Shown: piece by piece, positions 19,201-29,600 of the stretch
Numbering within the stretch: the first letter of the stretch is position 1
Layout: each line of letters opens with the position of its first letter
Source of the DNA: Bog-950 sp035299425
GTDB lineage: Bacteria > Bacteroidota > Bacteroidia > Chitinophagales > LD1
Direction of reading: 5' to 3'
Length of the DNA: 64,000 nt
Assembly: GCA_035299425.1 (NCBI GenBank)
Contig: DATGWP010000239.1
Location: 5,863 to 69,862, forward strand
The notes under the pieces: generated by a model
Seen by the model: the letters and a program-made list of their open reading frames with translations, nothing else
Told to the model about the DNA's origin: nothing
The model's database searches: none
Translations under genes and position numbers: made by a program

Positions 19201-19952
19201 GGATAATGCAATTCTAAACTGGTTACACCGGAATTATCAACATCTCTCCTACTCCATAGCAAATTACCAATGCTATCGTACTTGGCATAGAAGCCTGCAT
19301 TACACGAAAAACATCCTATCGTACTTGTTCCAGGTCCTGGGTCCATATCTACCGAAGAAGAAGAAATTCTACCACCTAGATATATGTTAGATGAACTGTC
19401 GGTTCTTATAGCGCTCAACATTCCGCTATTTGTAGTGCTGGATGGCCCCGGTAATATTTTTGCCATCAGATAGTTACCATTAGAATCGTATTTAGCAAAA
19501 AAGAAAGCACCCCCGGGCCCTGCTGTAGTAATATTAGCCGTTCCGGGCCCCAGATCAAAATCTACTGTATTAGTATAGTAGTACTTTCCACATATCAAAA
19601 TATTTCCATAATGGTCAACGGTAATATCCATAAGATCAACACCTTCAATAGTTTTTAGCCATAAATAGTTTCCATTCAAATCGTACTTTGCAATAAAAGG
19701 AGTGTAGAGGTCTCCGTATATAACTATTGCTGGGTTATTATGATCCGGGCTGATAGAATCTTCAAAGTTTCCTAATACAAATAGATTTCCTCCATCATCC
19801 AAAGCAACTTTATTAAGCCATACGTTATCAGAATAACCTGATGTACTATTCCATGGCGGTATTAATGCTTTAGCCCATGCAATTTGGGGGTATTGTGCAC
19901 TTAATAAAAAACAAGAAAAGAAAAATATAGTTGCAGCAATTAGCTTTTTCAT
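16245..19952 (-). CDS. T9SS cargo with beta-propeller, PKD-like and Ig-like repeats
   Basis: An upstream ATG at 19976 exists, but the ATG at 19952 gives the better signal peptide (MKKLIAATIFFFSC...LSAQ). The first about 450 residues contain propeller-like strands (FIAKYDLNGNYLWLK, FAKYDSNGNYLMAK, YFIAKYDVNKTFQWAR), as in SBBP-type propellers. A PKD-like module follows (ISGLTTLCSNAPQTYSV...WVLPAGWSGTST), then a second short module, then five Ig-like repeats of about 91 residues (ICSGTSVTFTATPTNGG...YQWKLNGNN...TLANNDVVECxLTSNASC). The end (IALYPNPNYGLAYLQI...WAAGIYILSV) is a type A sorting domain. It sits 15 bases downstream of the 1507-residue gene, with which it shares the Ig repeats and pre-sorting region, indicating an ancestral duplication. 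Confidence 0.87.
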   Translation of the reverse strand: MKKLIAATIFFFSCFLLSAQYPQIAWAKALIPPWNSTSGYSDNVWLNKVALDDGGNLFVLGNFEDSISPDHNNPAIVIYGDLYTPFIAKYDLNGNYLWLKTIEGVDLMDITVDHYGNILICGKYYYTNTVDFDLGPGTANITTAGPGGAFFFAKYDSNGNYLMAKILPGPSSTTNSGMLSAIRTDSSSNIYLGGRISSSSVDMDPGPGTSTIGCFSCNAGFYAKYDSIGNLLWSRRDVDNSGVTSLELHYPSGNIVVGSESGHIFRYVLANGTCTDSVYSYSNTVVRDITTDVSGNIYFAGTYTYTAADLNWESGSTSLPATSTGAISRYFIAKYDVNKTFQWARSYELDSVNGLANTFEVNVLSDGNILASFNMSSGGFFASGICKLYNLSTETPIWNSRQSTAQFPGSYLWVFRTLYHKATESIFLYGTLGSGVSNPTYIFSPDMNGSTSQIVTNKMFGFMVRYANCSNAPSIPSSISGLTTLCSNAPQTYSVAAAPGITAYNWVLPAGWSGTSTTNSITVTPSANGGTIYVTAQNTCGASTPRTLSVTYGSPPTVTANTTSQSLCAGNPVTLTGGGASTYSWSNGVSNGIAFTPLSTQTYTVTGSQGTCSATASVTVVVNPPVVPAVSIVSNAGNSICAGTNVTFTATPTNGGTSPTYQWKINGTNVGTNAATYTTNTLANNDVIACVMTSNADCASPGTVSSNSITMNVSSYVTPVVGISANTGSSICSGTSVTFTATPTNGGANPIFQWKLNGNNVGTNAATYTTNTLANNDVVECALTSNASCASPTSATSNSIVLSVSSIVVPAVSISSNTGNSICSGTSVTFTATPTNSGNSPAYQWKLNGNNVGTNAATYTTTTLANNDVVECILTSNASCPTSANATSNTISMTVDPVLSPSISINASQTNTCSGTAVTFTALTLNAGSAPTYQWSINGIAVGGNSDTYTSNLLTSTDTVICILTSSETCVTSSVVMSGGATVNVSELVNASISIVADTTSVCDGQPVAFQAIPVNGGSLPLYQWFRNNAPINGATAATYTELSPAANDMFKCEMTSNADCVSLPDVFSNDIQITVNNLPDVTVIQTNNVLSVAPANSYQWYNCDDNTSINGATDASYLPTGNGSYKVIVSNSNGCLDTSECVNVAGVAIEEVAFAAIALYPNPNYGLAYLQIPQALLPCSIKLTNALGETLAQFADSGITNLSIQIPWAAGIYILSVTNSNGSRSIRILKTINQ
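17377..18010 (-). repeat. 273-bp near-identical DNA repeats inside the Ig-like array
   Basis: The 20-mer TAAGTGGCAGCATTGGTGCC (or the same with a one-base change) recurs at 17377, 17650 and 17923, a period of exactly 273 bases or 91 codons. Surrounding sequence is also nearly identical. This indicates recent duplication or gene conversion and a potential for repeat-number change that keeps the reading frame. Confidence 0.7.
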
Positions 19953-19991
19953 ATCGTTAAGCTTTGATGAATTCAATAAATCATGGCTATT

Positions 19992-22900
19992 CTATTCCTT
20001 CACCAGGCGCTTTACCCAAACATATCCACCAGTAGTTATGCGCAACACATAAGCACCTTGCTTGGCTTGCATTACATCCAATTGATATGGAACAGTGGTA
20101 AGCGTATTTTGCACTACTAACCTGCCTGTTACATCATATAGCTCAACTACACCTTGCTGGCTAACATTATCCAACAGGTTTATAGTAATGTAGTGTTGAA
20201 ACGGATTAGGCATCACCTGTATCCCTGCGCCCACCGCTTCTATTATTCCAACTCCGGTAACATTTACACATTGCGAAGTATCAATACAGCCGGCACTGTT
20301 ACTAACCCTAACTGCGTAATTACCATTGGCCGTGGCAGTATATGTAGCTGAATTAGCACCGCTTATGTCTGCTGAGGAGGTACAATCAAACCACTGGTAT
20401 GTTGCTGCTGTGGGAACCGTTAAAGTATTGGCAGATTGCGAAACGGTAACATCAGGCAATACATTTACTGTCAATTGCAACTCATTCGACAGTACAGTGG
20501 GTTGCTGCACACAACTGGCATTTGAAATCATTTCGCACTTAAACATGTCATTATTGGCCGGTGAAATCTCGGTGTATGTTGGCAAAGTTGCTCCGCTGAT
20601 AGTTGAACCGTTTTTCAACCATTGATAAACAGGAGCAGCACCTCCATTGGCAGGTGTGGCAGCAAACACAACCTGCTGACCATCGCAAAGATTTGTTGAT
20701 GCTGTAGCAATTGTAACTGATGCTGTAACAGTGGAGTTTTCAGTTAGTGCTATGCCTGCAGAGGTTGCCCCTGAAACTGCTGCGCAGGTGGCATTACTTG
20801 AAATTGCGCAACTTACCTCATCTCCATCTACCAACGAAGTTGAAGTATAGGTGCTATTGGTTTCACCAGTAATATTGTTACCATTTAATTTCCATTGATA
20901 ACCAGGTGAAGTACCGCCATGTGCTACTGTAGCGGTGAACACAACACTTGCACCGCTGCATATTACAGTTTGTGATGCGGATATGGATACCGACGGAGTA
21001 ACCAAAGGATTAATAGTTAGTGCAGCCGGCGCAGACTCCACAACCGAAGGAACTGCACATGCATCGGAACTGGTTAGTTGTAATGTTACCTCATCTCCAA
21101 TTGCAAGTGTGGCACTTGAAAAAGCGGCACCTACCTCTCCTGAGACATCCACACTATTAACTTTCCATTGGTAGGTAGGTGCACTTCCTTCACCCGAAAC
21201 TGTTGACGTAAAGTTTACATTGCCATTCTCACAAATACTGTTGGAGGACGGTGTGATGGAAACAGTGGGCGTAAAAGTTGGTTTTATGTAAACGCTTTTG
21301 CTATTTGAAACAGCCGTAGTAGGTGAAGCGCATCCCACACTGCTAGTCAATACACAGGTAAATACATCTGAGCTCAGTACAGTTGAAGTTGTGTACGAAG
21401 AACTTGTTGCTGCATTTATATCAGTCCCGTTTTTCTTCCATTGATAAGAAGGTGTAGTTCCGCCGTTGGTTCCCGCGGCTGTAAAAGTCACGCTCTCACC
21501 GGGGCATACTGAATCTGCTGATGTTGTAACAATAACTGAGGGTGTTACAGTACTACTCACTGCAATTGTAACTGTATTAGAAGTTGCATTGCCAGAGCTT
21601 ATACAGCTTGCGCTTGATGTTAACTCGCAACTAATCTGATCGTTGTCGTTAAGCGATGAACTACTGTAAGTAGCGTTGGTAGCACCACCAATATTGGTTC
21701 CATTCAATTTCCATTGGTATGCTGGTGCATTACCACCATTAGCAGGCACTGCTGTAAATGTTACAGAATTACCACTGCAGATGGTTGTTTGGGTAGCACT
21801 AATACTTATTGAAGGTGCTACGGGACTGGCAACAGTCATAGTAACACTATTTGATGCAGCAGTTACCGGTGATGCACAGGCAGCGTTAGATGTTAACACA
21901 CAACTCACCACATCATTATTGGCCAATGTGCTACTGGTGTATGTGTTGGAACCGGCTCCTTCGTTGTTCCCATTAACTTTCCATTGATAAACAGGCGCTG
22001 CTCCACCATTAGTTGGCGAGGCAGTAAAAGTTACACTGGTACCAGAACAAATACTACTATTGGTTGTACTTATAGATACACCGGGAGTAACATTTGGAGT
22101 TAATGTTACAGTTACATTATTGGATGTTGCAGTTGTAGGGTTGGCACAACCGGAGTTAGAAGTTAATACGCAGCTTATAACATCACCGTTGGCAAGTGTT
22201 GAACTGCTATAAGTAGAAGATGTAGCTCCTGTTATGTTACTGCCGTTGTTTTTCCACTGATAGGCAGGGGCGTTTCCGCCATTGGTAATAGATGAGGTAA
22301 ATGTTGCCTGCGCTCCTGCACATAGCGGATTAGTAGCGGCATTAATAGCAATTGTAGGTGTTACCGTGCCGCTTACCGTTACAGGTAAAGATGAAGCCTG
22401 CGAAGTGCCGCACGAGTTTACAGCAACCACTGTTACATTACCAGCGCTACTAGAGGTAGTTACATTTATACTGGTAGTAGTGGAACTACCCGTCCAGCCG
22501 CTTGGCAGGGTCCAGGTGTAAGAGGTGGCGCTAGCTATTCCGGGTACCGAGTAAGTTTGTGCCGATCCGCTGCAAACCTGTGTAGCGCCGGTAATACTGC
22601 CTGGCCCATTAAGCGGAGCAGTAATTACGCTAACTGCTAAAGTTTGGGCTGCCGAACTACATGAACCATTGTTGGCCTTAACACTGATAGTACCACCTAC
22701 CGTACCGGCAGTTACAGTAATACTATTTGTTGTTGAAGTGCCCGTCCAGCCGGAAGGGATGGTCCAGGTATACGATGTAGCACCAGGTACGGTTGCCACA
22801 GAAAAAGTATTAGAAGTGTTATAGCATACTGTAGTGTTACCGGTAATAGCCCCGGGCTGTGCTGGTGTTTGATTAGTTGTTACAGCTAGTGTACGGGGTG

Positions 22901-24515
22901 CAGATGAACCACAAGTATTAACTGCAGACACCGCTATATTTCCGCTACTGCTACCAGAAGTAACTCCTATTGCATTTGAGGTTGAAGTTCCACTCCAACC
23001 AGATGGTAATGTCCAGGTGTATGAGGTAGCACCTGCCACAGCAGTAATACCGTACGTAAGTGAATTGCCATTACAAACAGACGTAAGTCCGGTAATTGTG
23101 CCCGGCTGTGCTGGTATGCTACTTACTGTTAGGTTTCTTGTTTGTGGAGTAGAACTACAGGAGCCATTATTGGCCGTAACAGTTATCGTGCCACCGCTAT
23201 TACCTGCAGTTACAGCTATAGAGTTAATAGTAGAACTACCGGTCCAGCCAACAGGTAAGGTCCATGTATACGAAGTAGCACCAGACACTGATGATATGCT
23301 ATAGGTTTGCGAGCTACCTGTACAAGGCGAAGCATTTCCGGTAATAATGCCAGGCTGAGCAGGAACAGCATTTGTTGTAACGTTGATCGTTCTTGCTGCT
23401 GAGCTGCAACCTCCGATATTCGCCCGCACACTAATAGTACCACTGGTATTTCCCACCGTTGTAGTGATTGAATTGGTAGTAGATGTGCCGGTCCAGCCGG
23501 TTGGCAAAGTCCATGTATAAGATGTTGCGCCCGAAACAGCCGATACACTATAGGTCTGGCTGGCACCAATACAGCCCGTTGCACTTCCGGTAATATTGCC
23601 TGGCTGTGCGGGAGGGTTACAATAAACCAATATAGTTCCGCTGTTTCCCGCAATCCAACCAGAAGTAGCTGAAACCATGTATACAGCATTCAGTGCCTGG
23701 GTTGTTCCAGATGCCTCAGATGTCCAGGTGGCACCACCATTGGTTGTTTTCAATATTATACCATTGTCACCTACAGCCCAGCCTTGCGTTGCTGAAACAA
23801 AATATACGCTTCGTAACGTTTGCGTGGTGCCCGATGTTTGAGCAGACCACGTTGTTCCACCGTTAGAAGTGGCTCTGATTGTACCGCTTGCACCTACAGC
23901 CCAGCCCTGAGTATCGTTTGCAAAGTATACACCAAACAAATCCTGAGTAGTACCGGTAGTAAGCGATGTCCAGTTGGTGCCCGAATTAGTGGTTTTTAGA
24001 ATTTTTCCACCTGCTCCGGCTACCCAACCCAGGTTCACATTTCTAAAGTAAACTGCTCTAAGGTCGTTTTGTGTTCCCGAAGATTGGCCAATCCAGCCGC
24101 TTCCGGTAGTTCTTCTGATAGTTCCTGCAGCTCCAACTATCCAACCGGTTGAAGAGGACACCATCTGTATATCATATAAATTGCTTGTGGTATTAGAAAC
24201 AGCCGAAGACCATGTAGTGCCATTTGAAGTCATTATCCCCCCTCCGCTTCCGCAAATCCAGCCTTGCGAAGTTGAAACAAAACTACTACCATACCAGGTT
24301 AATGTTGCTGCAGATTGTGTAGACCACGATTGTCCGGCCGAGTTAGTGGCTCTGGCGGTTCCGGAAGCACCTACAGCCCAACCAACTGTAGAAGATGGAA
24401 AACTAAGTGAAAACAAATTCTGTGTGGTGCCTGATGTTTGTACGTTCCAGGTTTGTGCATTTGCGCCGTTTAAAACAAAACTGGCAATAAGTAATAAAGC
24501 ATAAAGTTTGTTCAT
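19992..24515 (-). CDS. Giant T9SS cargo: YCF48-like propeller, five PKD-like and seven Ig-like repeats
   Basis: This 1507-residue protein has a signal peptide (MNKLYALLLIASFV...ANAQ). Residues about 22-300 repeat the pattern SSTxGWAVGxxGTIxxTxNGGxTWxxQTSGTTQ, the signature of YCF48/BNR-type propellers (photosystem II assembly factor-like fold). Five PKD-like modules of about 83 residues (PAQPGxITGxxxxC...YTWTLPSGWTGTSTTNSI) follow, then seven Ig-like modules of about 90 residues (SICSGTSVTFTA...YQWKLNGNNI...CxLTSNASC). A type A sorting domain (IQVMPNPFQHYITIN...YQLDVMQAKQGAYVLRI) closes it. It is the first gene of the minus-strand operon that continues through 16245 and 14506. The protein is presumably surface-exposed. 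Adhesion is the usual guess for this architecture but is not shown by the sequence. Confidence 0.88.
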   Translation of the reverse strand: MNKLYALLLIASFVLNGANAQTWNVQTSGTTQNLFSLSFPSSTVGWAVGASGTARATNSAGQSWSTQSAATLTWYGSSFVSTSQGWICGSGGGIMTSNGTTWSSAVSNTTSNLYDIQMVSSSTGWIVGAAGTIRRTTGSGWIGQSSGTQNDLRAVYFRNVNLGWVAGAGGKILKTTNSGTNWTSLTTGTTQDLFGVYFANDTQGWAVGASGTIRATSNGGTTWSAQTSGTTQTLRSVYFVSATQGWAVGDNGIILKTTNGGATWTSEASGTTQALNAVYMVSATSGWIAGNSGTILVYCNPPAQPGNITGSATGCIGASQTYSVSAVSGATSYTWTLPTGWTGTSTTNSITTTVGNTSGTISVRANIGGCSSAARTINVTTNAVPAQPGIITGNASPCTGSSQTYSISSVSGATSYTWTLPVGWTGSSTINSIAVTAGNSGGTITVTANNGSCSSTPQTRNLTVSSIPAQPGTITGLTSVCNGNSLTYGITAVAGATSYTWTLPSGWSGTSTSNAIGVTSGSSSGNIAVSAVNTCGSSAPRTLAVTTNQTPAQPGAITGNTTVCYNTSNTFSVATVPGATSYTWTIPSGWTGTSTTNSITVTAGTVGGTISVKANNGSCSSAAQTLAVSVITAPLNGPGSITGATQVCSGSAQTYSVPGIASATSYTWTLPSGWTGSSTTTSINVTTSSSAGNVTVVAVNSCGTSQASSLPVTVSGTVTPTIAINAATNPLCAGAQATFTSSITNGGNAPAYQWKNNGSNITGATSSTYSSSTLANGDVISCVLTSNSGCANPTTATSNNVTVTLTPNVTPGVSISTTNSSICSGTSVTFTASPTNGGAAPVYQWKVNGNNEGAGSNTYTSSTLANNDVVSCVLTSNAACASPVTAASNSVTMTVASPVAPSISISATQTTICSGNSVTFTAVPANGGNAPAYQWKLNGTNIGGATNATYSSSSLNDNDQISCELTSSASCISSGNATSNTVTIAVSSTVTPSVIVTTSADSVCPGESVTFTAAGTNGGTTPSYQWKKNGTDINAATSSSYTTSTVLSSDVFTCVLTSSVGCASPTTAVSNSKSVYIKPTFTPTVSITPSSNSICENGNVNFTSTVSGEGSAPTYQWKVNSVDVSGEVGAAFSSATLAIGDEVTLQLTSSDACAVPSVVESAPAALTINPLVTPSVSISASQTVICSGASVVFTATVAHGGTSPGYQWKLNGNNITGETNSTYTSTSLVDGDEVSCAISSNATCAAVSGATSAGIALTENSTVTASVTIATASTNLCDGQQVVFAATPANGGAAPVYQWLKNGSTISGATLPTYTEISPANNDMFKCEMISNASCVQQPTVLSNELQLTVNVLPDVTVSQSANTLTVPTAATYQWFDCTSSADISGANSATYTATANGNYAVRVSNSAGCIDTSQCVNVTGVGIIEAVGAGIQVMPNPFQHYITINLLDNVSQQGVVELYDVTGRLVVQNTLTTVPYQLDVMQAKQGAYVLRITTGGYVWVKRLVKE

Positions 24516-24723
24516 GGTACCTTTTGTTTTGTGCCACGAACTAAGGCTTTGTTAACCCGTATATTTGGGGGAATCGACTCATTTTTTAGGCATTACAAAC
24601 TTCATATAACCACATTTTGTAAAACCTATTATATACAATTAACTTATCCATTTATTGCTACACTATTTTTCTTTATTTATAGATATAATGCTAAGATTAG
24701 TATACTGGATGTGATTATTAGTT

Positions 24724-24731
24724 TAATTTTG
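24724..24731 (+). promoter_or_regulatory. Putative -7 box for the 24798 gene
   Basis: TAATTTTG matches the consensus TAnnTTTG and would start transcription near 24735, about 60 bases before the ATG at 24798. No convincing -33 element is visible. The surrounding 24516-24797 region is AT-rich and otherwise without recognisable features. Confidence 0.35.
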
Positions 24732-24797
24732 TAAAACCTAATTTATAGAGAACAACAACTATGTTTCTCAGATAGGTTGGCAGATACTTGCAGTTAT

Positions 24798-26276
24798 ATG
24801 GCCACACTCAAACAATTACATGAACTAATCCATGCGTTAGACAAAAACGAGAAAAAGTTTTTGAGCTTAATGATTGAAGGTATAGGCGGTAAAGCAAAAG
24901 CACGTTACGCTGATGCTTTTCAAATTATTAACTCGGGCAAAATATATGAATCTGAAAAACTCAGATTGAAACTTGCCGGTGGTGTAAATGGCATGAACGT
25001 AAGCGAAGCCAATACTAATTTCTATGGTTTCGTATGTAAAGCACTGGTTGCTTATTACGGCACAGAGGCAGGCAACATTGGCATTAATAAAAAAATACTT
25101 TTAATAGAAATATTGTGTACTAAAGCCTTGTATGATACAGCAAACAAAATGATTGATGAACTGATACCCATTGTTCAAACCTCAGGAACATTCGCGATGC
25201 AACACAGATTATTTGAACTAAAAAACAATATTTATATCAATAACAGCAGCCTGAACAAAAAGTATAAAGAACGCTACCAATACTATGATGCCCGTATACA
25301 AGCCTTACAGGACAATCTTCAATCTGTACAGATAACCAGGCTGAATACTCAATTCTTTGAGTTAGCACATACGGTTGGCGACCCTCGAAACAGTGCACAA
25401 CACCAAAAGTATGTACAACTATCTAAAGACCCTCTACTTCAACTTTCTGTTTCGTCAATCAACAAGCGTTCTTTGGCAACATACATACAACTAAAACTAT
25501 CAATGGAAGTATTGTCGGGCAGCAAAAAAGATGTTTTTGAATTATGCGAGTTATTATTGGATGAAATAAGACACAAATCAGCAGGACAGGAACAACTATC
25601 CCAGGAATATTTTATTGCCGATTTTATGGCAGGCGAAGCCTTACAACTGGCCATTAAGAAAAAAGCGTATGAAAGTATTCGCATTTTCGAGGATCTGGAT
25701 AAAAAGACTTTTAGTAAGGGTATAAAGCAAAAAATACTCGCCCGTACTTTAATGGTACGCCTTACTATTTTTTTATGGGAGAAAGATTATACCGGAGCAG
25801 AAAGGTTACTTAACGATTGTATGGCCGAAGACAAGAAAAAACAATGGACAACTGCTAACCTGGCCTACGTTAATTTCCTTTTGGCTGCACGTATTATGTA
25901 TCTGGCAGGAAAACCAGACAAAGCCCTGGACTACCTGCTTATGATGGAACCTTTTGAAAAGATACTAAGACCTAACATTCACATAAGCTATCGTTTCCTT
26001 TTTTTACTTTGCCACTACAACCTTAAAAACTATCAGTTCCTGACGTATTCTACTGAATCGTTATATAGATTGTTGCTGAAAATGGATAAGCTTTATGCAC
26101 CGGAGCGCGCTTTATTACGGTTTGTTAAAACCGCCAGCAATCCTAATAAACTAAATACTGCAATCAATAAACTTTACAACGAACTTATGATATTGGAAGC
26201 TGATAGATTTAACAAGCCATTTTTTGCTCATGGTGACTATAAACAATGGTTGAGTGCTATGCTGAAACTAAAGTAA
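24798..26276 (+). CDS. Cytoplasmic helical repeat protein, family A
   Basis: I chose the ATG at 24798 over a TTG at 24777 because conservation with the related proteins begins at ATLKQLHELIHALDKNE. The 492-residue product has no signal or membrane segment and is predicted by eye to be nearly all helical (for example FVCKALVAYYGTEAG, YTGAERLLNDCMAED), in the style of degenerate TPR proteins. It is homologous in its N-terminal pattern to the proteins at 11675 and 59681. It is transcribed divergently from the three-gene secreted-protein operon that starts at 24515, with 282 bases between them. The family recurs next to T9SS cargo genes three times in this window, so a role tied to those cargos (expression, folding or export) is an attractive but untested idea. 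Confidence 0.75.
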   Translation: MATLKQLHELIHALDKNEKKFLSLMIEGIGGKAKARYADAFQIINSGKIYESEKLRLKLAGGVNGMNVSEANTNFYGFVCKALVAYYGTEAGNIGINKKILLIEILCTKALYDTANKMIDELIPIVQTSGTFAMQHRLFELKNNIYINNSSLNKKYKERYQYYDARIQALQDNLQSVQITRLNTQFFELAHTVGDPRNSAQHQKYVQLSKDPLLQLSVSSINKRSLATYIQLKLSMEVLSGSKKDVFELCELLLDEIRHKSAGQEQLSQEYFIADFMAGEALQLAIKKKAYESIRIFEDLDKKTFSKGIKQKILARTLMVRLTIFLWEKDYTGAERLLNDCMAEDKKKQWTTANLAYVNFLLAARIMYLAGKPDKALDYLLMMEPFEKILRPNIHISYRFLFLLCHYNLKNYQFLTYSTESLYRLLLKMDKLYAPERALLRFVKTASNPNKLNTAINKLYNELMILEADRFNKPFFAHGDYKQWLSAMLKLK

Positions 26277-26375
26277 TAAAGCTTTGGTATACATAACTCA
26301 CTTGATCATTTAAACAAAGTCGTACTGATGTATGAATTGAACTGCGAAATCGCAGATTTGACAATGCCTTCAAGA

Positions 26376-26486
26376 GAAAATAAAAAGCGGAATTCTTCCA
26401 AAATTAAGGAGAATTCCGCTCTGGTAGCCTTCAAGGTCGACTTATCGAACCTTTGGAGTGATATTCAAGCAGTTAATTCTTATCAA
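26376..26486. repeat. Dispersed repeat, copy B (hairpin and right block)
   Basis: AGCGGAATTCT (26386-26396) and AGAATTCCGCT (26410-26420) form a perfect 11-base inverted repeat with a 13-base loop. On the minus strand it is followed by a T-rich run, the form of an intrinsic terminator. The right block (26424-26486) aligns to copies A and D. The left block present in A and C is not recognisable here. The copy sits between convergent genes, as copy A does. Confidence 0.8.
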
Positions 26487-26616
26487 TATGTGTTTAGAAA
26501 TCTGGCTGCCAAAATCTTAACAAGGCGCTTATTAAGGGTTTATTGAAAAAAAACTAACCCCAGTTTTAAAATCAATCGCGGTGCAATATTTTATTCTATA
26601 AGCAACTCTATTGTGC

Positions 26617-26656
26617 AAAAAAAACAGAGCCCCCTGATGCAATCAGGAAAGCTCTG
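26617..26656 (-). terminator. Intrinsic terminator of the collagen-like/S74 gene
   Basis: Read on the minus strand, CAGAGC (complement of 26651-26656) pairs with GCTCTG (26625-26630). An inner CCTGAT/ATCAGG stem extends the pairing, and eight T residues follow (26617-26624). It lies 17 bases beyond the stop codon of the gene ending at 26673. Confidence 0.8.
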
Positions 26657-26672
26657 CTGAAAGTGGGTGCTC

Positions 26673-29600
26673 TTATTTCCCGGTGGTAGTAACCAGACGG
26701 CCATTGATTACATCCAGCTGCGCTTGCATGGCTTTAATCATTTCCATTAATTCTTTGTCGCCCGACTGCATTTTTTTAATTGTGGCCTTTAGCGATTCAT
26801 TCTCGTTTGTCAGAGCTGATATTTTTTTATCAAGCTCCTGTGTGGCCGAAACATTGAGCATAGAGATAGCCTCATAATCTACCGATAACAGGTCGCTAAC
26901 TTCTGTGCCATAAACAAAAATCTTATCCGATTTTTCAGCCTCTTTGGGCTCTCTAAAGTGAATTGTAAGAGTGTTGCCATTTACTGATTTAATAGTGCCT
27001 TCCTCCTGTTTTGAAAGCTGCGGGTTGGTTTTATCATTCAGGTAAAAACGAATGGCAGCACCAGCAACAATATCGGCCTTATCTTTTTGCAGTATGGGTG
27101 TTGGCAACACCAAAGTAATAATGCTGTCAGTAACAGTAAAATTGCTAACCACTTGGTACAGGTTGGCAATATATCTTTTAGCTGCGGTGTGCATGGTAGC
27201 CTGCGGATATACTTTTTCTATTTGTTGGGCAATAACTTTTTTAAACGGCTTTGTGTTTTCGTGCTTATCGCGTAAGGTATAGTCTGTTATTTCAATACGG
27301 TTAAGGGTTTGCAGGTCATCAGCACCTTTGCTTATACCGGCTATATCTTTTAAACGTTCATCGCTGTGTATTACAAAGCCCGAACCGCTGCCTATCCAGT
27401 TATTGGCATATATACTCACGCTGCCGGTAGTAGCATTACTAGAACTAGAAAGGCCAACATTTCCTATTCCAAACCATGTTTCTGCTGAGGTCCAGCAGGC
27501 GCAATAGCCACCTGCGTCTGATACATCAAGCGGAAAGCGGGGAGCCCAGGTGCCAATTCCCACCTGGCCCTGGATAATAGCTCCATTGGTAGGTGCCGTA
27601 AAGGTTCCGGCATAACCCGAGCCTATGGCCATGTTGCCGCGCACATCAAAAATATTATACCTGGTTTGCCCTTGCATTCCTACGCCAAGTGTGCCATTAA
27701 AATTTCCATCACCTGAAACATGAAATGTAAAAGTGGGGTTATTTGTTCCTATACCTACTAATCCACCATTCGTAAATCTAACAGTTTCGGTTCCTGCATT
27801 ACCAAATATAAAACTGCCGGATTGAGTCATAAATATACGATCGCCAGGGATGGAATTGACAAAATAGCCGCCATTTTGGGTGCTAACTGCATCATACGCC
27901 TTAATTATACCGTTTTTCCGGAAAGTAATTTCCGGATATTCATCGGCATCAACAGCCAGAGTAAACTGAGAAGGGCTTTTGATATGCAATTTTGAATTAG
28001 GATTTACTGTTCCAATACCCACCTCACCTCCTACGTTATAAATATTTGTAGAGTTGGTAACCCAGGTTGAGCCGTTCCAGTAAGTTGTGCTACCGGTATC
28101 GGTGGCAGCAGCTAAAAAGCCCGTTGCACCTTGTGCGCCTGTTGCGCCCGTTGCACCGGTGGCTCCTGCAGGCCCCTGAGCACCTTGTGCCCCATTTGTA
28201 CCATTTGTTCCTGTAGGGCCTGTGGCACCCTGCACACCGGTAGCTCCTACTACACCCTGCACACCGGTTGGTCCTGTTGCGCCCGTTGCACCGGTAGAGC
28301 CTGTAACTCCTGTTACCCCCTGCGGGCCGGTAGGGCCATATATTTGCGGTAGGGCTTGCCATTTTGCTATGCCGCTTGCATCAATAGCAGTTAGCACTGA
28401 ACCGGCTACAGCAGTTCCATCATTTATTTTTACGTTACCGTTTACATCCAACCTGGCTGCCGGCGTAGTGGTGTTAATTCCCATGTTGCCAAGGTAGTCC
28501 ACCACTAAAGCTGATCCGGGATTGGTAACATAAGCCTTTAAACCAAAGTCTACATCATGTCCGGTATAATATTGGTAGCTGCTTACTCCACCTGTATAAG
28601 AGGGCGATGGAAAAGAGTCTACATTGTTAGTGGCCCAAAAGAGTGGATTGATATTGGAATTCAGATAGAAGGAATAAACATCTCCCGCATTCACGTACCG
28701 GTTTCCGGATAGGATAAACTCGTAATACGTAGGTGTAGTAGTAAGTGTAGCGTTCAGGGTGGTGGAACCCAAATTGTTGCCATTACCATCGGGTCCGGTA
28801 AGCGTGGTAATGGTTAAGTTATAAGGGCCCGGCGTAGTGGTGTAAAGAGGCAAAGCTATTTTAGTTAAGTAGCCCGAACGGGTAAACGTAACCGATTGCC
28901 ATGCATCGTTATAATATTGGGGATTGTTGACGTCCCAGCCCTGCACAAAAGTGTTATCGATGGTATTTGCAACCAAAAGAGTCTGGTTACCTGAGCTTAT
29001 GCGGAATGCATCGCCGTAAAAGTCGCTAATGTTTACATCCAATTTTGCAGCAGGGCTTGTAGTACCAACACCCACGCCGCCTCCATTATTATAAATATTA
29101 CTGTTATTAATCACCCACTGGGTGCCGTTCCAATAAGTTGTATTACCTGCGCTGCTGCCGTTTGCCAGTAAACCGGTTGCACCCGTTACACCTGTTGGTC
29201 CTGTAGCACCCGTTACACCATTCGTTCCATTTGCTCCTGTTGCCCCCGTAGCACCATTCGTTCCATTGGTGCCGTTAGCGCCGGTAGCACCTGTATTTCC
29301 GGCTACTCCGGCAGGGCCCTGCGTACCGGTGGGGCCTATTGGACCTTGTGGACCGGTTGCACCATTATTTCCATTTGTACCGTTGGCACCTGTGGCCCCG
29401 GTAGTACCAGTATGGCCATTCGCACCGGTTGGGCCTGTTGGTCCCTGCGCACCGGTAGCGCCTGTATTACCATTGCTGCCTTGCGCTCCCGGTTGTCCTT
29501 GTAAGCCCGTGGCACCGGTGGAGCCAGTTATACCCTGTGCACCTGTGGCGCCATTAGTTCCATTTATACCATTTGCGCCGGCTGGGCCTGTTGGTCCCTG

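Larger units (their letters stand above)
26277..26672. other. Convergent intergenic region with repeat copy B and a terminator
   Basis: It lies between the helical-protein gene (plus) and the collagen-like gene (minus). It contains repeat copy B (26376-26486) and an intrinsic terminator (26617-26656). An open frame from 26328 through the repeat is discussed as a finding rather than called as a gene. Confidence 0.6.

Noticed and set aside
24531..24734. A 67-codon frame with hydrophobic stretch upstream of the 24798 gene
   Set aside because: AT-rich spacer sequence with low-complexity translation. It overlaps the likely promoter region and has no recognisable family.
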